DNA of 64,000 nt from Roseateles toxinivorans (GCF_004362525.1 NZ_SNXS01000011.1:60866-124865), one strand, 5' to 3'; positions 1-9,380 are shown, numbered from the stretch's first letter. A program made the numbers and translations. Notes: generated by a model not told the origin, from the letters alone.

Positions 1-187
1 GGCTGCCGACCTGGCCCACGCAGCCGAGCAGCAGGGCGTCGGGCGTAGCCGCCGCAGCACCCTGACGCTGCAGCAACGCGGCGTGCAGCTGGCGCACCAG
101 CTCCTGCGGGCTCAGCGAGGCCAGGCCGCCATCGGGCCGGGCCTTGCCGCGCGGCGTGCGCACGGCATCGATCAGATAGGCATCCAT
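1..187 (-). CDS. Thiolase (acetyl-CoA acetyltransferase family), N-terminal fragment
   Basis: The first 62 codons are visible; the gene runs off the left edge of the window. The start reads MDAYLIDAVRTPRGKARPDG, which is the classic N-terminus of thiolases: the DAVRTPRGK stretch forms the first beta strand and loop of the fold. The family makes or cleaves acyl-CoA, in beta-oxidation or acetoacetyl-CoA formation. The catalytic cysteine, expected near residue 90, lies outside the window, so activity cannot be judged. The gene starts 16 bases after the stop of the TonB-dependent receptor on the same strand, so the two are probably co-transcribed. Confidence 0.82.
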   Translation of the reverse strand, partial: MDAYLIDAVRTPRGKARPDGGLASLSPQELVRQLHAALLQRQGAAAATPDALLLGCVGQVGS

Positions 188-202
188 GGGTCTGCGTCGC
201 GC

Positions 203-2422
203 TCAGTTGCTGAAGTTCCAGGACACCGAGGCGCCCACGGTGCGCGGGGCCCCGAACAGCGAGAAGCCGTTGCCCAGGAAGGCGATCACATGGGTCTGGT
301 AGAGCTTGTCGGCGAGGTTCTTGCCCCACAGCGAGAACTCCGGGCCCTTGGGCGAGGTGCGATAGCTCAGCCGCGCGTCCAGCAGGCCATAGCCCTGGAT
401 CAGGTTGGTGTCGGAGTTGGCGGCATCGGTGTAGAAGCGGCCCTTGTGGGCGTACTCGACACGCCCGCTGAGCGTGCCACCGGCCACGGCGCCGGTGACC
501 TCGGCGAACACGCTATAGGTGTTGCGCGGCGCGCGGGCCAGCTTGTTGCCGTTCAGGTTGAAGCCCGAGAACACGCCGCGGGTGACCTTGCTGTCGAGGT
601 AGGCCATATTGCCGCCCAGCGTCAGCCACGGCGTCGGTGCGGCCTGCAGCTCGATCTCGGCGCCCTTGATCTTGGCGTCGATATTGAAGCTCACCAGCAC
701 CAGCTGCGGCGTCAGGTTGAACTGCTGCAGGTCCTTGTAGTCCAGCGAGAAGGCGCTGGCATTGATGCGCAGCCGCCGGTCCAGCCACTCGGTCTTCACG
801 CCCAGCTCGTAGTTCCAGACCTTCTCGGGCTCCAGCGGCACACCGACCGTCTGCACCGAGTTGTTCTGGCTGGGGAACAGGCCCGACTTGTAGCCGCGGC
901 TGATCGAGCCATAGACCATGCGGTCCTTGGCCAGGCGGTAGTCCAGACCCAGCTTGCCGGTCAGCGCGTTCCAGCTCTTGCTGGCGGCGATCTGGTAGGG
1001 CTTGCCCGGGAACAGGGGCAGGCCGGGTGTGGCATCGCTGGGGTCGAGGTTGACGGCCGACTGGTCGGCTTCCTTGCGGTCATGGGTCTGACGCATGCCC
1101 AGCGTCATATTGAGCTTGTCGGCCAGCGGATAGTCGATCTGGCCGAAGGCGGCGACGCTGGTGTTCTTGACGTCCTGGTTGAACAGCACATTGCCGCCGG
1201 CCGCGGGCAGCGGCGCGAACTTGGTCTCGAAGCTCTCGTCGCGCCGCACCTTCTCGGTGAAGTAGTACAGGCCGGTCACCCAGGCGAACTTGCTGCCGGC
1301 ATGGGAGGACAGGCGCAGCTCCTGGCTCCATTGCTGGGCGTTCTCGTTGATGCGGTCCAGGTTCTTCAGCACCCACAGCGGCTGCGGCAGCCCGGACAGG
1401 TCCTCGTACTGATTCAGCTTGGTTTCGCGGTAGGCGGTGATCGAGGTCAGCGCGCCGAACTCCATATCGTGCTCGACCCGCGCGCTGAGGCCCTGGACGT
1501 CGCGGTTCTGGAACGAGGCCGGGTCGGAATAGGCCAGGCGCAGATCGGTGCCCTCGGGGTACAGCTTGCGTATCAGCGGCGCGGTCGCGGTGTTGTTGAA
1601 GACGGGGAACGGCACGCGCGCCAGGCCATCGCCCCGGTCGCGGGCGGCATCGGCGCTGAGCAGCAGGCTGGTGCGGCTGGACACATCCATCAGCAGCTGA
1701 AGCCGGCCGCTGGTGCTGCTGCCGCCATCGAGGCTGCCGCCTGTGACGATCTGACGCGAGTAGCCGTCGTGCTTGCGGTAGCCGAACGCGACCTTGGCCG
1801 ACAGGCTGTCGCTGAGCGGCCGGTTGAGCACCACCCCCAGCTCCTGCGAGCTGTAGTTGCCCAATGATGCGAACAGCTTGGACGAGGCGATCTGGCTCGG
1901 CCGTGCCGTGGTCACGCTGATGGCCCCGCCCGAGGTGTTGCGGCCGAACAGGGTGCCCTGCGGGCCGCGCAGGATCTCGACGCGCTCCAGATCCAGGAAG
2001 CTGAAGTTGGCACCGGCCGGGCGGCCGATGAAGACGTCGTCGACGAACACGGCGACGGTGGCGTCACCGGCGGCGGAATCCGATGACGAACCGACGCCGC
2101 GGATCGAGTACTGCGGCTCGCCAACGTTGTACTGCGTCATCGTGAAGCCGGGCGTGCGCAGCGCGATGTCGCGGACATCGGCGGCACCGGTCTTCTCCAG
2201 CAGCTTGGCGCTGAAGGCGGTGACCGGGATGGGCACCAGCTGCAGCGGCTCGATGCGCTTCTGCGCCGTCACCACCACCTGCTCCAGGCCGACGACCGTC
2301 TCGGCCTCCGGCTTGCCGCCCTCGGCCGCCGCGGTCTGCCCCGCGGCGCTGCCCCATGCGGCCGCGGTGGCCAGCGCGATCAGTGAATGAACCCAATGCC
2401 CAGGCGTGGACGTGCTCTTCAT
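203..2422 (-). CDS. TonB-dependent outer-membrane receptor
   Basis: A 739-residue outer-membrane beta-barrel that would import a ligand using TonB energy. It has a signal peptide of about 28 residues (hydrophobic LIALATAAAWGSAAG), then a TonB-box-like segment EQVVVTAQKR near residues 47-56. The plug domain (about 60-170) includes the typical RGPQGTLFGRNTSGGAI segment. The rest is a barrel ending in SWNFSN. The N-terminus and plug resemble the large receptor class common in Sphingomonas, Caulobacter and Burkholderiales, often used for organic substrates rather than siderophores; that ligand class is inferred. A GGAGA ribosome site lies 5 bases before the start. It is divergent from an IclR regulator and followed by a thiolase, which hints at uptake and breakdown of a carbon source. 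Confidence 0.93.
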   Translation of the reverse strand: MKSTSTPGHWVHSLIALATAAAWGSAAGQTAAAEGGKPEAETVVGLEQVVVTAQKRIEPLQLVPIPVTAFSAKLLEKTGAADVRDIALRTPGFTMTQYNVGEPQYSIRGVGSSSDSAAGDATVAVFVDDVFIGRPAGANFSFLDLERVEILRGPQGTLFGRNTSGGAISVTTARPSQIASSKLFASLGNYSSQELGVVLNRPLSDSLSAKVAFGYRKHDGYSRQIVTGGSLDGGSSTSGRLQLLMDVSSRTSLLLSADAARDRGDGLARVPFPVFNNTATAPLIRKLYPEGTDLRLAYSDPASFQNRDVQGLSARVEHDMEFGALTSITAYRETKLNQYEDLSGLPQPLWVLKNLDRINENAQQWSQELRLSSHAGSKFAWVTGLYYFTEKVRRDESFETKFAPLPAAGGNVLFNQDVKNTSVAAFGQIDYPLADKLNMTLGMRQTHDRKEADQSAVNLDPSDATPGLPLFPGKPYQIAASKSWNALTGKLGLDYRLAKDRMVYGSISRGYKSGLFPSQNNSVQTVGVPLEPEKVWNYELGVKTEWLDRRLRINASAFSLDYKDLQQFNLTPQLVLVSFNIDAKIKGAEIELQAAPTPWLTLGGNMAYLDSKVTRGVFSGFNLNGNKLARAPRNTYSVFAEVTGAVAGGTLSGRVEYAHKGRFYTDAANSDTNLIQGYGLLDARLSYRTSPKGPEFSLWGKNLADKLYQTHVIAFLGNGFSLFGAPRTVGASVSWNFSN

Positions 2423-2519
2423 CTGTGTCTCCGAATGTTTTCGTTATCGCTTGGAGCAGGCCGGACACCGGGGCGAGAGGCCTGCGAATCGCTGTCTTGC
2501 GAGTCCGGGCCAGTCTATG

Positions 2520-2549
2520 TTGACGTGCATCAAGCCACCAACGTACATT
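2520..2549 (+). promoter_or_regulatory. Candidate promoter of the IclR gene
   Basis: TTGACG at 2520-2525 and TACATT at 2544-2549 are separated by 18 bases in the AT-richer divergent region between the TonB receptor and the IclR gene. The transcript would start near 2556, about 30 bases before the IclR ATG. No clear Shine-Dalgarno precedes that ATG. This is a pattern match only. Confidence 0.35.
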
Positions 2550-2586
2550 TCGATATGTTGACGATCATTTCATTATTCAAATATCA

Positions 2587-3453
2587 ATGAGCAAGCCGAA
2601 CACCGAGCGCCAGCACTATCTGCGCAACGAACCGCACCGCGTGCCCTTGGGTTACGAGGAGCATGCGGGCGACCCGCAGTTCGCCACCACGCTGGCACGC
2701 GGCATCGAGTTGATACGCTGCTTCAGTGCCAACGAGACCACGCTGTCGAATGCCGAGTTATCCGAGCGCACCGGATTGCCGCGCCCCACCATCTCACGCC
2801 TGACCTACACCCTGGTGATACTCGGCTATCTGAAGCCGAGCGCGAAATACGGCAAGTACCAGCTGGGCTCGGCCCTGCTCTCGGCGACCTATCCCTTGAT
2901 GGCCTCGATCGGGCTGCGCCAGCACGCGCGCGGGCTGATGGAGAAGCTCGCCGACGAGACCGGCGGCGAGGTCTCTATGGGCATACGCGACCGGCTCAAC
3001 ATCGTGCTCGTCGAGACCAGCCGCAGCCGCAAGCGCGGGCGCACCCAGGCCACCGGCCCGATGGCCGACACCGGCCTGTCACTGCCGATTGCCGGCACCG
3101 CCATTGGCCGCGCCTGGCTGGCCGGCTGCGACGAGGCCACAAGAGTGGCGGTGCTCAACGAGATCCGCGTCAAGGCCCCCAGCGACTGGGAGCGCTTCGA
3201 GCCGGCCATCCAGCAGGCGCTGCAGGACTGCGCCAGGCAGGGTTTTTGCGCCATCGAGGGCGACCTGCTGACCGATGTGCAGGCCGTGGGCGCGCCCTAT
3301 GGCCGCACACCGGGCGGCGAGCTGATCGTCTTCAACTGCGCGTTCCAGAACCCGGTGCCACAGGCGGAGCCGGGTGTCGATTGGCTGCGCAAGGAGGTCG
3401 GCCCGAAGCTGCTGGCGATGGTGCGGCTGCTGCGGGAGGGCCGGCACTCCTAG
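2587..3453 (+). CDS. IclR-family transcriptional regulator
   Basis: A 288-residue regulator. Residues 30-95 form the winged helix (LARGIELIRCFSANETTLSN, then the recognition helix LPRPTISRLTYTL). Residues 110-280 form the IclR effector domain (SMGIRDRLNIVLVETSRS, GRAWLAG, GFCAIEGDLLTDVQAVGAP). It is divergent from the TonB receptor and probably controls it and the following thiolase, binding a small organic effector. The ATG at 2587 lacks a good ribosome site, so the N-terminal 25 residues are uncertain. Its TAG stop sits in a CTAG tetranucleotide that is also the stop of the convergent coxG gene. Confidence 0.93.
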   Translation: MSKPNTERQHYLRNEPHRVPLGYEEHAGDPQFATTLARGIELIRCFSANETTLSNAELSERTGLPRPTISRLTYTLVILGYLKPSAKYGKYQLGSALLSATYPLMASIGLRQHARGLMEKLADETGGEVSMGIRDRLNIVLVETSRSRKRGRTQATGPMADTGLSLPIAGTAIGRAWLAGCDEATRVAVLNEIRVKAPSDWERFEPAIQQALQDCARQGFCAIEGDLLTDVQAVGAPYGRTPGGELIVFNCAFQNPVPQAEPGVDWLRKEVGPKLLAMVRLLREGRHS

Positions 3454-3989
3454 CCGAACAGGCGTTTGCGCAGCCAGTCCAGCAGGCGCTGCAGCGGGTT
3501 GCGGGCCGGAGCTGCGGGGACGGGCTCGGCCGGCGCCACCGCATAGCGCTGCTGCAGCAGTGTGTTGAAGCTGGCGAAGAAGTCATTGGCCATCTTCTGG
3601 GCCGCCATATCGATCAGCCGCGAGCCGATCTGCGCGATCTTGCCGCCGACGCTGGCCTGCACCTCGTAGTGCAGCAGGCACTCGTTGGCGCTGACCGCTT
3701 CCAGCCGCACCTGGGCCGTGCCCTTGCCGTGGCCGGCCTGGCCGCCCTGCCCCTCGAAAGCAATCCGGTAGGACTCAGGCGGCTGCAGATCGCTGAGCTT
3801 CAGCTTGCCCTTGAACTTGGCCTTGACCGGGCCGATGGCCACGCTCAGCGCCGCCTCGTATTCGTTCTCGCCGATGAGCGTCAGCGATTCGCAGCCGGGG
3901 ATGGCCGCCTGCAGCATCGTGACGTCGTTCAGCGCCTGCCAGGCGATGGCTTGGGAGACGGGAAGTGATTGTTGGCTGGTGAGTTGCAT
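3450..3989 (-). CDS. coxG: CoxG-like protein (SRPBCC/CO dehydrogenase subunit G family)
   Basis: A 179-residue protein of the CoxG family, with the START-like SRPBCC fold. Recognisable segments are the N-terminal VSQAIAWQALNDVTMLQAAIPGC, the middle VKAKFKGKLKLSDLQPPESY, and the GGKIAQIGSRLIDMAAQKMANDFF helix near residues 115-138. The C-terminus (LLDWLRKRLFG) is amphipathic and basic. CoxG is known to recruit form I CO dehydrogenase to the membrane; here the partner would be the form II enzyme, by inference. The start at 3989 lies 4 bases after the coxE stop, so a longer reading frame beginning inside coxE is rejected. It is the last gene of the cox transcription unit. Confidence 0.88.
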   Translation of the reverse strand: MQLTSQQSLPVSQAIAWQALNDVTMLQAAIPGCESLTLIGENEYEAALSVAIGPVKAKFKGKLKLSDLQPPESYRIAFEGQGGQAGHGKGTAQVRLEAVSANECLLHYEVQASVGGKIAQIGSRLIDMAAQKMANDFFASFNTLLQQRYAVAPAEPVPAAPARNPLQRLLDWLRKRLFG

Positions 3990-3993
3990 AGGG

Positions 3994-5205
3994 TCACACG
4001 GGTTGCTTGGTGGCCAGCACCGCTGCCAGTGCCTCAAGGCTGGCCAGATTGTGCGCCGGCACAAGGGCCTGCACATGGGGCAGCATCGCACGTATGCCCG
4101 CGGCCTTGGGTTCGAAGGCGTCGTAACGCAGCAAAGGGTTCAACCAGACCAGACGCCGGCAGCTCTTGGCCAGGCGCTCCATCTCCTTGCTCAGCGCCAG
4201 GCACTGCGGGTCGTCTGGCGAGCCCTGCTCAAGGCCGTCGGTGATCAAGAGCACGGTGGCATTGCTGCGCAGCACGCGCCGCGCCCACAGACGGTTGAAG
4301 TCATGCAGGCAGGCGCTGATGCGGGTGCCGCCCGACCAGTCCTGCACACGGCGAGCCACTGCACCGACGGCCAGATCGGGATCGCGCTGGCGCAGCAGCC
4401 GGGTGATCGGGGTCAGTCTGGTGCCAAAAACAAAGCTCTCAACTTTGGGCGCCGCCCGCGAGCCGGCCAGTGCATGGGTGAAGTGCAAAAGCATGCGCGA
4501 GTAGCGGCTCATCGAGCCGGAGATGTCGGCCAGCACGACCAGCGGCGCGGCGACCTCGCGCGGGCGGCGACGCCGCATCTCCCACAGCTCGCCGCCCTGA
4601 CGTGCCATCGCGCGCAGCGAGGCGCGCCAGTCGGCCCGGCCGGCCTGGTGGCTGGCCACCATCCGGCGGGTCGGCAGGCGCTCGAAGAAGCCCCGCATCT
4701 GCGTGATCGCCTGCTTGGCCTGGGCCCATTCCTCGGCCGTCATCGTTTCGAAGTCACGCGTGCGCGGGACCTCGCGCTCGCTCCAGGTCAGCGGCGCCTC
4801 GATCTCGATGCGCTCCTCCTCTTGCGGGCGTGCCGAGGCCGGTGGGTTGGGGAACAGCGCGGCGGCCAGGCGCCGGTTCTCGGGCGGCGGCGGCGCTCCG
4901 GGCTTGGCCTGGGCGCGGGGCAACATCATCGCCATGATGCGGGCCAGCAGATCGGGGTCGCGCCAGAAGATGTAAAAGGCCTGCTCGAACAATGCGCGGT
5001 GCTCGTGGCGGTCGATCATGCAGGCGGCCAGGGTGGCCTTGAAATCGGTGCGGCTCTCCAGGCCGGCCACCTGCAGCGCCTGCAAGGTCAGCTGCACACG
5101 GTCGGTGCCCACCGGCAGACCGGCCTCGCGCAGCACGCGGGCGAAGTGCATGACGTTCTCGGCCAGGTGCCCCGGCAGCTGTGCAGCGCTGGCCGCGGTA
5201 TCCAT
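3994..5205 (-). CDS. coxE: CoxE-like VWA-domain protein
   Basis: A 403-residue cytoplasmic protein of the CoxE family. The von Willebrand A domain occupies about residues 210-400, and its metal-binding MIDAS motif reads VVLADISGSMSRYSRM (DxSxS). The N-terminal 200 residues match the CoxE helical region (HRALFEQAFYIFWRDPDLLARIM). CoxE works with the CoxD ATPase to insert the metal cluster of molybdenum CO dehydrogenase, so it is a maturation factor rather than an enzyme subunit. The start at 5205 is 5 bases after the coxD stop; upstream in-frame codons lie inside coxD. Confidence 0.9.
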   Translation of the reverse strand: MDTAASAAQLPGHLAENVMHFARVLREAGLPVGTDRVQLTLQALQVAGLESRTDFKATLAACMIDRHEHRALFEQAFYIFWRDPDLLARIMAMMLPRAQAKPGAPPPPENRRLAAALFPNPPASARPQEEERIEIEAPLTWSEREVPRTRDFETMTAEEWAQAKQAITQMRGFFERLPTRRMVASHQAGRADWRASLRAMARQGGELWEMRRRRPREVAAPLVVLADISGSMSRYSRMLLHFTHALAGSRAAPKVESFVFGTRLTPITRLLRQRDPDLAVGAVARRVQDWSGGTRISACLHDFNRLWARRVLRSNATVLLITDGLEQGSPDDPQCLALSKEMERLAKSCRRLVWLNPLLRYDAFEPKAAGIRAMLPHVQALVPAHNLASLEALAAVLATKQPV

Positions 5206-5210
5206 GCCAC

Positions 5211-6125
5211 TCAGACCCGCGTCGCCGCGTGCACCTGCTCGAGCAGCCGCGCCGCCTCGCTGCCCTGCACCTTGGCGATGTCGTCCTGGTACTTGAGCAG
5301 CACACCCAGGGTGTTGTTGACGGTGGCCGGGTCCAGCACCAGCGCGTCCAGCTCCAGCAGCGCGCGCGACCATTCGATCGTCTCGGCAATGCCAGGCAGC
5401 TTGTACAGGTCCAGCCGCCGCAGACCCTGGATGAACAGCACGATCTGCCGCGCCAGCGCCTGCGGCGCCTGGGGCACGCGCCGGGCCAGTATCTCCAACT
5501 CGCGTGCCGCGTCCGGGAATCCGACCCAGTGATAGAGGCAGCGGCGCTTGACCGCGTCATGGACCTCACGCGTGCGGTTCGACGTCAGCACGACGATGGG
5601 TGGCTGCAGCGCCTTGATCGTGCCCAGCTCGGGAATGGTGATCTGGAAGTCGGACAGCACCTCCAGCAAAAAGGCCTCGAACGGTTCATCGGCGCGGTCC
5701 AGCTCGTCGATCAGCAAGACCGGCGGCACCGGCTGGGCCGGGTCTATGGCCTGCAGCAGTGCGCGCTGGATCAGGAAGCGCGGCGAGAACAGGTCGGCCG
5801 TCAGCGCTGCCCGGTCGATCTGCTCACGCTCGGCCAGGCGTATCTCCAGCATCTGCCGCGCGTAGTTCCACTCGTAGGCGGCGCCGGCAAGATCCAGGCC
5901 TTCGTGGCACTGCAGCCTGATCAGCGGCCGGCCCAGCATCTCGGCCAGGGTCTTGGCGATCTGCGTCTTGCCGGTGCCCGGCTCGCCCTCGAGGAACAGC
6001 GGGCGCTGCAGGCGCAGGGCCAGGAACACGGCGGTGGACAGCTCCCGCTCGGGCACATAGTCGTGGGCCAGCAGTAGCGCCTCGGTGGCATCGATGGTGG
6101 CGGGCAGGCTGACTGCTTCGCTCAA
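5211..6125 (-). CDS. coxD: CoxD-like MoxR AAA+ ATPase
   Basis: A 304-residue MoxR-type AAA+ ATPase. Walker A is GEPGTGKT at residues 47-54, Walker B is VLLIDE at 136-141, and a sensor-1 asparagine lies in VVLTSNRTREVHDA. The C-terminal helical lid follows from about 200. MoxR proteins act as chaperone ATPases paired with a VWA protein, here the adjacent coxE. In CO dehydrogenase systems CoxD unfolds or remodels the apoenzyme for metal insertion. It is separated from coxM by about 100 bases holding three REP-like palindromes, so its expression may be uncoupled from the enzyme subunits. Confidence 0.92.
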   Translation of the reverse strand: MSEAVSLPATIDATEALLLAHDYVPERELSTAVFLALRLQRPLFLEGEPGTGKTQIAKTLAEMLGRPLIRLQCHEGLDLAGAAYEWNYARQMLEIRLAEREQIDRAALTADLFSPRFLIQRALLQAIDPAQPVPPVLLIDELDRADEPFEAFLLEVLSDFQITIPELGTIKALQPPIVVLTSNRTREVHDAVKRRCLYHWVGFPDAARELEILARRVPQAPQALARQIVLFIQGLRRLDLYKLPGIAETIEWSRALLELDALVLDPATVNNTLGVLLKYQDDIAKVQGSEAARLLEQVHAATRV

Positions 6126-6137
6126 AAAACGCTCCTT

Positions 6138-6217
6138 CCCGGATTACATCCGGGCTACGAATACCTCCCGGATTGCATCCGGGCTACGAAAGTTGTGTAG
6201 CCCGGATGCAATCCGGG
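6138..6217. repeat. REP-like palindrome cluster 1 (three units)
   Basis: Three copies of a 21-base unit lie at 6138-6158, 6167-6187 and, inverted, 6197-6217. The unit is CCCGGATTGCATCCGGG followed by CTAC; the first copy has TTACAT instead of TTGCAT. Each is a hairpin with the 7-bp stem CCCGGAT/ATCCGGG and a 3-base loop. The same unit recurs at 15593 and 18488. It lies between coxM and coxD and could attenuate or stabilise the transcript. Confidence 0.85.
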
Positions 6218-6227
6218 GCCAGCCCTG

Positions 6228-7016
6228 CTAGCTAGCCGCCACCGCCCGCCCCGCCAACACCGGTATCAGCGAGGCCCGGTATTCGGCCGAGCCATGCAGA
6301 TCGGTGTTCAGCCCATCGGCGCTGACCTCGACCCCGGCGCAGGCGGCGGCCGACCAGCTTGCCGCCAGCTTGTCTTCCAGTGCCTTGACGCGGAACACAC
6401 CCGCACCGGCGCCGGTGACGGCCACGCGCACGCCGGCCGACCCCTTGCTGACGAACACGCCGACCAGCGAGAAGCGCGAGGCCGGCTGCTTGAACTTCTG
6501 CCAGCCGGCCTTCTCGGGCACCGGGAAGCTGACCGCGGTGATGATCTCGCCGTCCTGCAACGCCGTCTCATACAGGCCCTTGAAGAAGTCATCGGCGGCG
6601 ATGCTGCGCGTGTTGGTGTGCACGGTGGCACCGAGGCCCAGCACCGCGGCCGGGTAGCAGGCGGCCGGGTCGTTATTGGCCAGGCTGCCGCCTATCGTGC
6701 CGACGTTGCGCACCTGGCGGTCGCCGATATTGCCGGCCAGGAAGGCCAGCGCCGGAATCGCGGCGGCCAACTCCTTGTGCGCAGCCACGGTGGCATGGGT
6801 GCACATGGCGCCCACCGTGACCTTGCCCGGCTCGACCTTGATCGCCTGCAGATCGGGAATGCTGTGCAGATCGATCAGGGTGTCGGGTGCTGCCAGGCCC
6901 AGCTTCATCGCGCCGAGCAAGGACTGGCCCCCGGCGATCAGCTTGGCCTCAGCACCGGCTGCGGCGCGGGCGGCGTCGGCCAGCGAGGCCGGCCGTTGGT
7001 ATGCGAATGTTTGCAT
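6228..7016 (-). CDS. coxM: CoxM-like FAD-binding medium subunit of molybdenum hydroxylase
   Basis: A 262-residue flavoprotein subunit that carries electrons between the iron-sulfur subunit and the acceptor. The two FAD-binding signatures of this family are present: AGGQSLLGAMKL at 28-39 and TIGGSLANNDPAA at 107-119. The C-terminal CO_deh_flav_C domain follows from about residue 160. It is somewhat shorter than many homologues (about 280-290 residues). A strong AGGAGA site lies 5 bases before the ATG. It starts 9 bases after the coxL stop, completing the S-L-M order that is typical of form II operons. Confidence 0.93.
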   Translation of the reverse strand: MQTFAYQRPASLADAARAAAGAEAKLIAGGQSLLGAMKLGLAAPDTLIDLHSIPDLQAIKVEPGKVTVGAMCTHATVAAHKELAAAIPALAFLAGNIGDRQVRNVGTIGGSLANNDPAACYPAAVLGLGATVHTNTRSIAADDFFKGLYETALQDGEIITAVSFPVPEKAGWQKFKQPASRFSLVGVFVSKGSAGVRVAVTGAGAGVFRVKALEDKLAASWSAAACAGVEVSADGLNTDLHGSAEYRASLIPVLAGRAVAAS

Positions 7017-7025
7017 CTGTGTCTC

Positions 7026-9380
7026 CTAGCGATTGGCTTGTATGGCTTGCCAAACCGTGTGCGGCGAGGCCGGCATGGCCACGCTCTTCACGCCGATGGC
7101 ATTGCAGACGGCATTCATCACCGCCGCCGGCGAACCGATCGCCCCGGCCTCGCCGCAGCCCTTGACCCCCAGCGGGTTGTGCGAGCAGGGTGTGCCCTTG
7201 GCGGTGACGACGTTGAACTGCGGCAGATCGTCGGCGCGCGGCATTGCGTAATCCATATAGCTGCCGCTGAGCAACTGGCCGGACTCGACGTCGTAGACCC
7301 CATGCTCCAGCAGCGCCTGGCCTATGCCCTGGGCCAGACCGCCATGGACCTGGCCCTCGACGATCATCGGGTTGACGATATTGCCGAAGTCGTCGCAGGC
7401 ACTGAAGCGATCGACGCGCACAACGCCGGTGGCCGGATCGACCTCGACCTCGCAGACATAGCTGCCGGCCGGATAGGTGAAGTTGGTCGGGTCGTAGAAG
7501 GCGTTTTCGTTAAGCCCGGGCTCCAGCTTGTCCAGCGGGTAGTTGTGCGGCACATAGGCCGCCAGCGAGACGCTGGCAAACGGCACGGCCTTGTCGGTGC
7601 CGGCCACCTTGAATTGGCCGTTCTCGAACTCGATGTCGGTGTCGGCCGCCTCCAGCAGATGGGCGGCGATCTTCTTGCCCTTGGCGACGATCTTGTCCAC
7701 CGCCTTGACGATGGCCGAGCCGCCGACCGACAGCGAGCGGCTGCCATAGGTGCCCATGCCGAACAGCACCTTGCCGGTGTCGCCGTGCTGGATGTCGACA
7801 TCGTCCAGCGGAATGCCCAGCTTGTCGGCCACCACCTGGGCAAAGGTCGTTTCATGGCCCTGGCCATGGCTGTGGCTGCCGGTGAACACGGTCACCTTCC
7901 CCGTAGGATGGACACGCACCTCGCCGGCCTCGAACAGGCCGGCCCGCGCACCCAGTGCGCCGGCGATATTGCTGGGCGCCAGACCGCAGGCCTCGATGTA
8001 CGTCGAGTAGCCGATGCCGCGCTTCAGCCCCCTGGCCTCGCTGGCCGCCTTGCGCGCGGCGTAGCCGGCCACATCGGCCAGCTCCAGCACCTGGTTCAGC
8101 GTAGCGTCGTAGTCGCCGACGTCATAGGTCAGGCCCACCGGCGTGGCGTAGGGGAAGGTGTGGATGAAGTTGCGTCGGCGGATCTCGGCCGGGTCTATGC
8201 CCAGCTCATGGGCCGCCGTCTCGACCAGCCGCTCGACCACATAGGTGGCCTCGGGCCGACCGGCGCCGCGGTAGGCATCGACCGGCGCGGTGTTGGTGAA
8301 CACGCCGGTCACATGGCAGTAGATATGCGGTGTCGTGTACTGGCCGGCCAGCAGGGTGGCGTACAGAATCGTCGGCACGCTGCTGGCGAAGGTCGAGAGA
8401 TAAGCGCCGAGGTTGGCCGTCGTGTTGACGCGCATGGCCAGGAATTTGCCGTCCTTGTCGGTCGCCAGCTCGGCCACCGTCGCGTGGTCGCGGCCATGGG
8501 CGTCGGTCAGAAAGGCCTCGCTGCGGTCGGCCGTCCACTTGATCGGCCGGCCGATCTGCTTGGAGGCCCAGACCAGGGCCGTCTCCTCGGCGTACAGAAA
8601 GATCTTCGAGCCGAAACCGCCGCCGACATCGGGCGCCACGACGCGCATCTTGTGCTCGGGAATGCCCAGCACGAAGGCGCACATCAGCAGGCGCTCGACG
8701 TGCGGGTTCTGGTTCGCCACATACAGCGTGTAGCTCTCGTCATGGGCGCTGTAGCTGGCATTGGCGGCACGCGGCTCGATCGCGTTCGGAATCAGGCGGT
8801 TGTTGCGGAACTCGAGCGTCGTGACGTGAGGCGCGGTCGCGAACGCGGCATCGACGGCCGCCTTGTCGCCGATCGCCCAGCCGTAGCAGACGTTGTCCGG
8901 CGCCTCGTCGTGCACGCTGCTGCCCGCGTCTTTGGCCCGGGCCGTATCCACCACCGGGGTCAGTTCTTCATAGTCGACCTCGATCAAGCCCGCAGCCGCC
9001 TTGGCCTGCTCATAGGTCTCGGCCACGACCATCGCGACCTGGTCGCCGACATGGCGGACCTTGCCGTCAGCCAGGATAGGATGCTTGGGCTCCTTCATCG
9101 GCGTGCCGTCGGTGCTGGTGATCAGCCAGCCGCAGGGCAGGCCACCGACGGCGCGGAAATGCTCGCCTGTGAACACGCCCAGCACGCCCGGTGCAGCCTG
9201 CGCCGCGGTGGTGTTGATGCTCAGTATCCTGGCGTGCGCATAGGGCGAGCGCAGGAAGTAGGCATAGCTCTGGAATTGCTGCGAGATGTCGTCGGTGTAC
9301 TGACCGCGACCGGTGAGGAAGCGCGCGTCTTCCTTGCGCTTGACGGATTGGCCGATCAGGCCGGCTTGGGGTGCGTTCAT
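7026..9380 (-). CDS. coxL: Form II CoxL-type molybdenum hydroxylase large subunit
   Basis: A 784-residue molybdopterin-binding catalytic subunit of the xanthine oxidase/aldehyde oxidase superfamily. GGGFGSK at 253-259 contacts the cofactor. The active-site loop reads AYRGAGR at 369-375, the signature of form II CoxL; true form I CO dehydrogenases carry AYXCSFR with the copper-binding cysteine. The conserved catalytic glutamate is E744 in GVKGCGEAG. The gene is therefore a member of the widespread form II group whose physiological substrate is debated, and CO oxidation should not be assumed. The start at 9380 has GGAGA 6 bases upstream; an in-frame ATG six codons earlier is less well placed. 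It is flanked by coxS and coxM. Confidence 0.93.
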   Translation of the reverse strand: MNAPQAGLIGQSVKRKEDARFLTGRGQYTDDISQQFQSYAYFLRSPYAHARILSINTTAAQAAPGVLGVFTGEHFRAVGGLPCGWLITSTDGTPMKEPKHPILADGKVRHVGDQVAMVVAETYEQAKAAAGLIEVDYEELTPVVDTARAKDAGSSVHDEAPDNVCYGWAIGDKAAVDAAFATAPHVTTLEFRNNRLIPNAIEPRAANASYSAHDESYTLYVANQNPHVERLLMCAFVLGIPEHKMRVVAPDVGGGFGSKIFLYAEETALVWASKQIGRPIKWTADRSEAFLTDAHGRDHATVAELATDKDGKFLAMRVNTTANLGAYLSTFASSVPTILYATLLAGQYTTPHIYCHVTGVFTNTAPVDAYRGAGRPEATYVVERLVETAAHELGIDPAEIRRRNFIHTFPYATPVGLTYDVGDYDATLNQVLELADVAGYAARKAASEARGLKRGIGYSTYIEACGLAPSNIAGALGARAGLFEAGEVRVHPTGKVTVFTGSHSHGQGHETTFAQVVADKLGIPLDDVDIQHGDTGKVLFGMGTYGSRSLSVGGSAIVKAVDKIVAKGKKIAAHLLEAADTDIEFENGQFKVAGTDKAVPFASVSLAAYVPHNYPLDKLEPGLNENAFYDPTNFTYPAGSYVCEVEVDPATGVVRVDRFSACDDFGNIVNPMIVEGQVHGGLAQGIGQALLEHGVYDVESGQLLSGSYMDYAMPRADDLPQFNVVTAKGTPCSHNPLGVKGCGEAGAIGSPAAVMNAVCNAIGVKSVAMPASPHTVWQAIQANR

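Noticed and set aside
83..1867. A plus-strand open frame of 594 codons opposite the TonB receptor
   Set aside because: Its translation is compositionally biased (Ala, Gly, Gln, Arg) and has no family signature, while the minus-strand receptor is convincing over the same stretch.
7026..9380. Naming the large subunit a true aerobic CO dehydrogenase
   Set aside because: The active-site loop is AYRGAGR, lacking the copper-ligand Cys of AYXCSFR, so only the form II label is supported.
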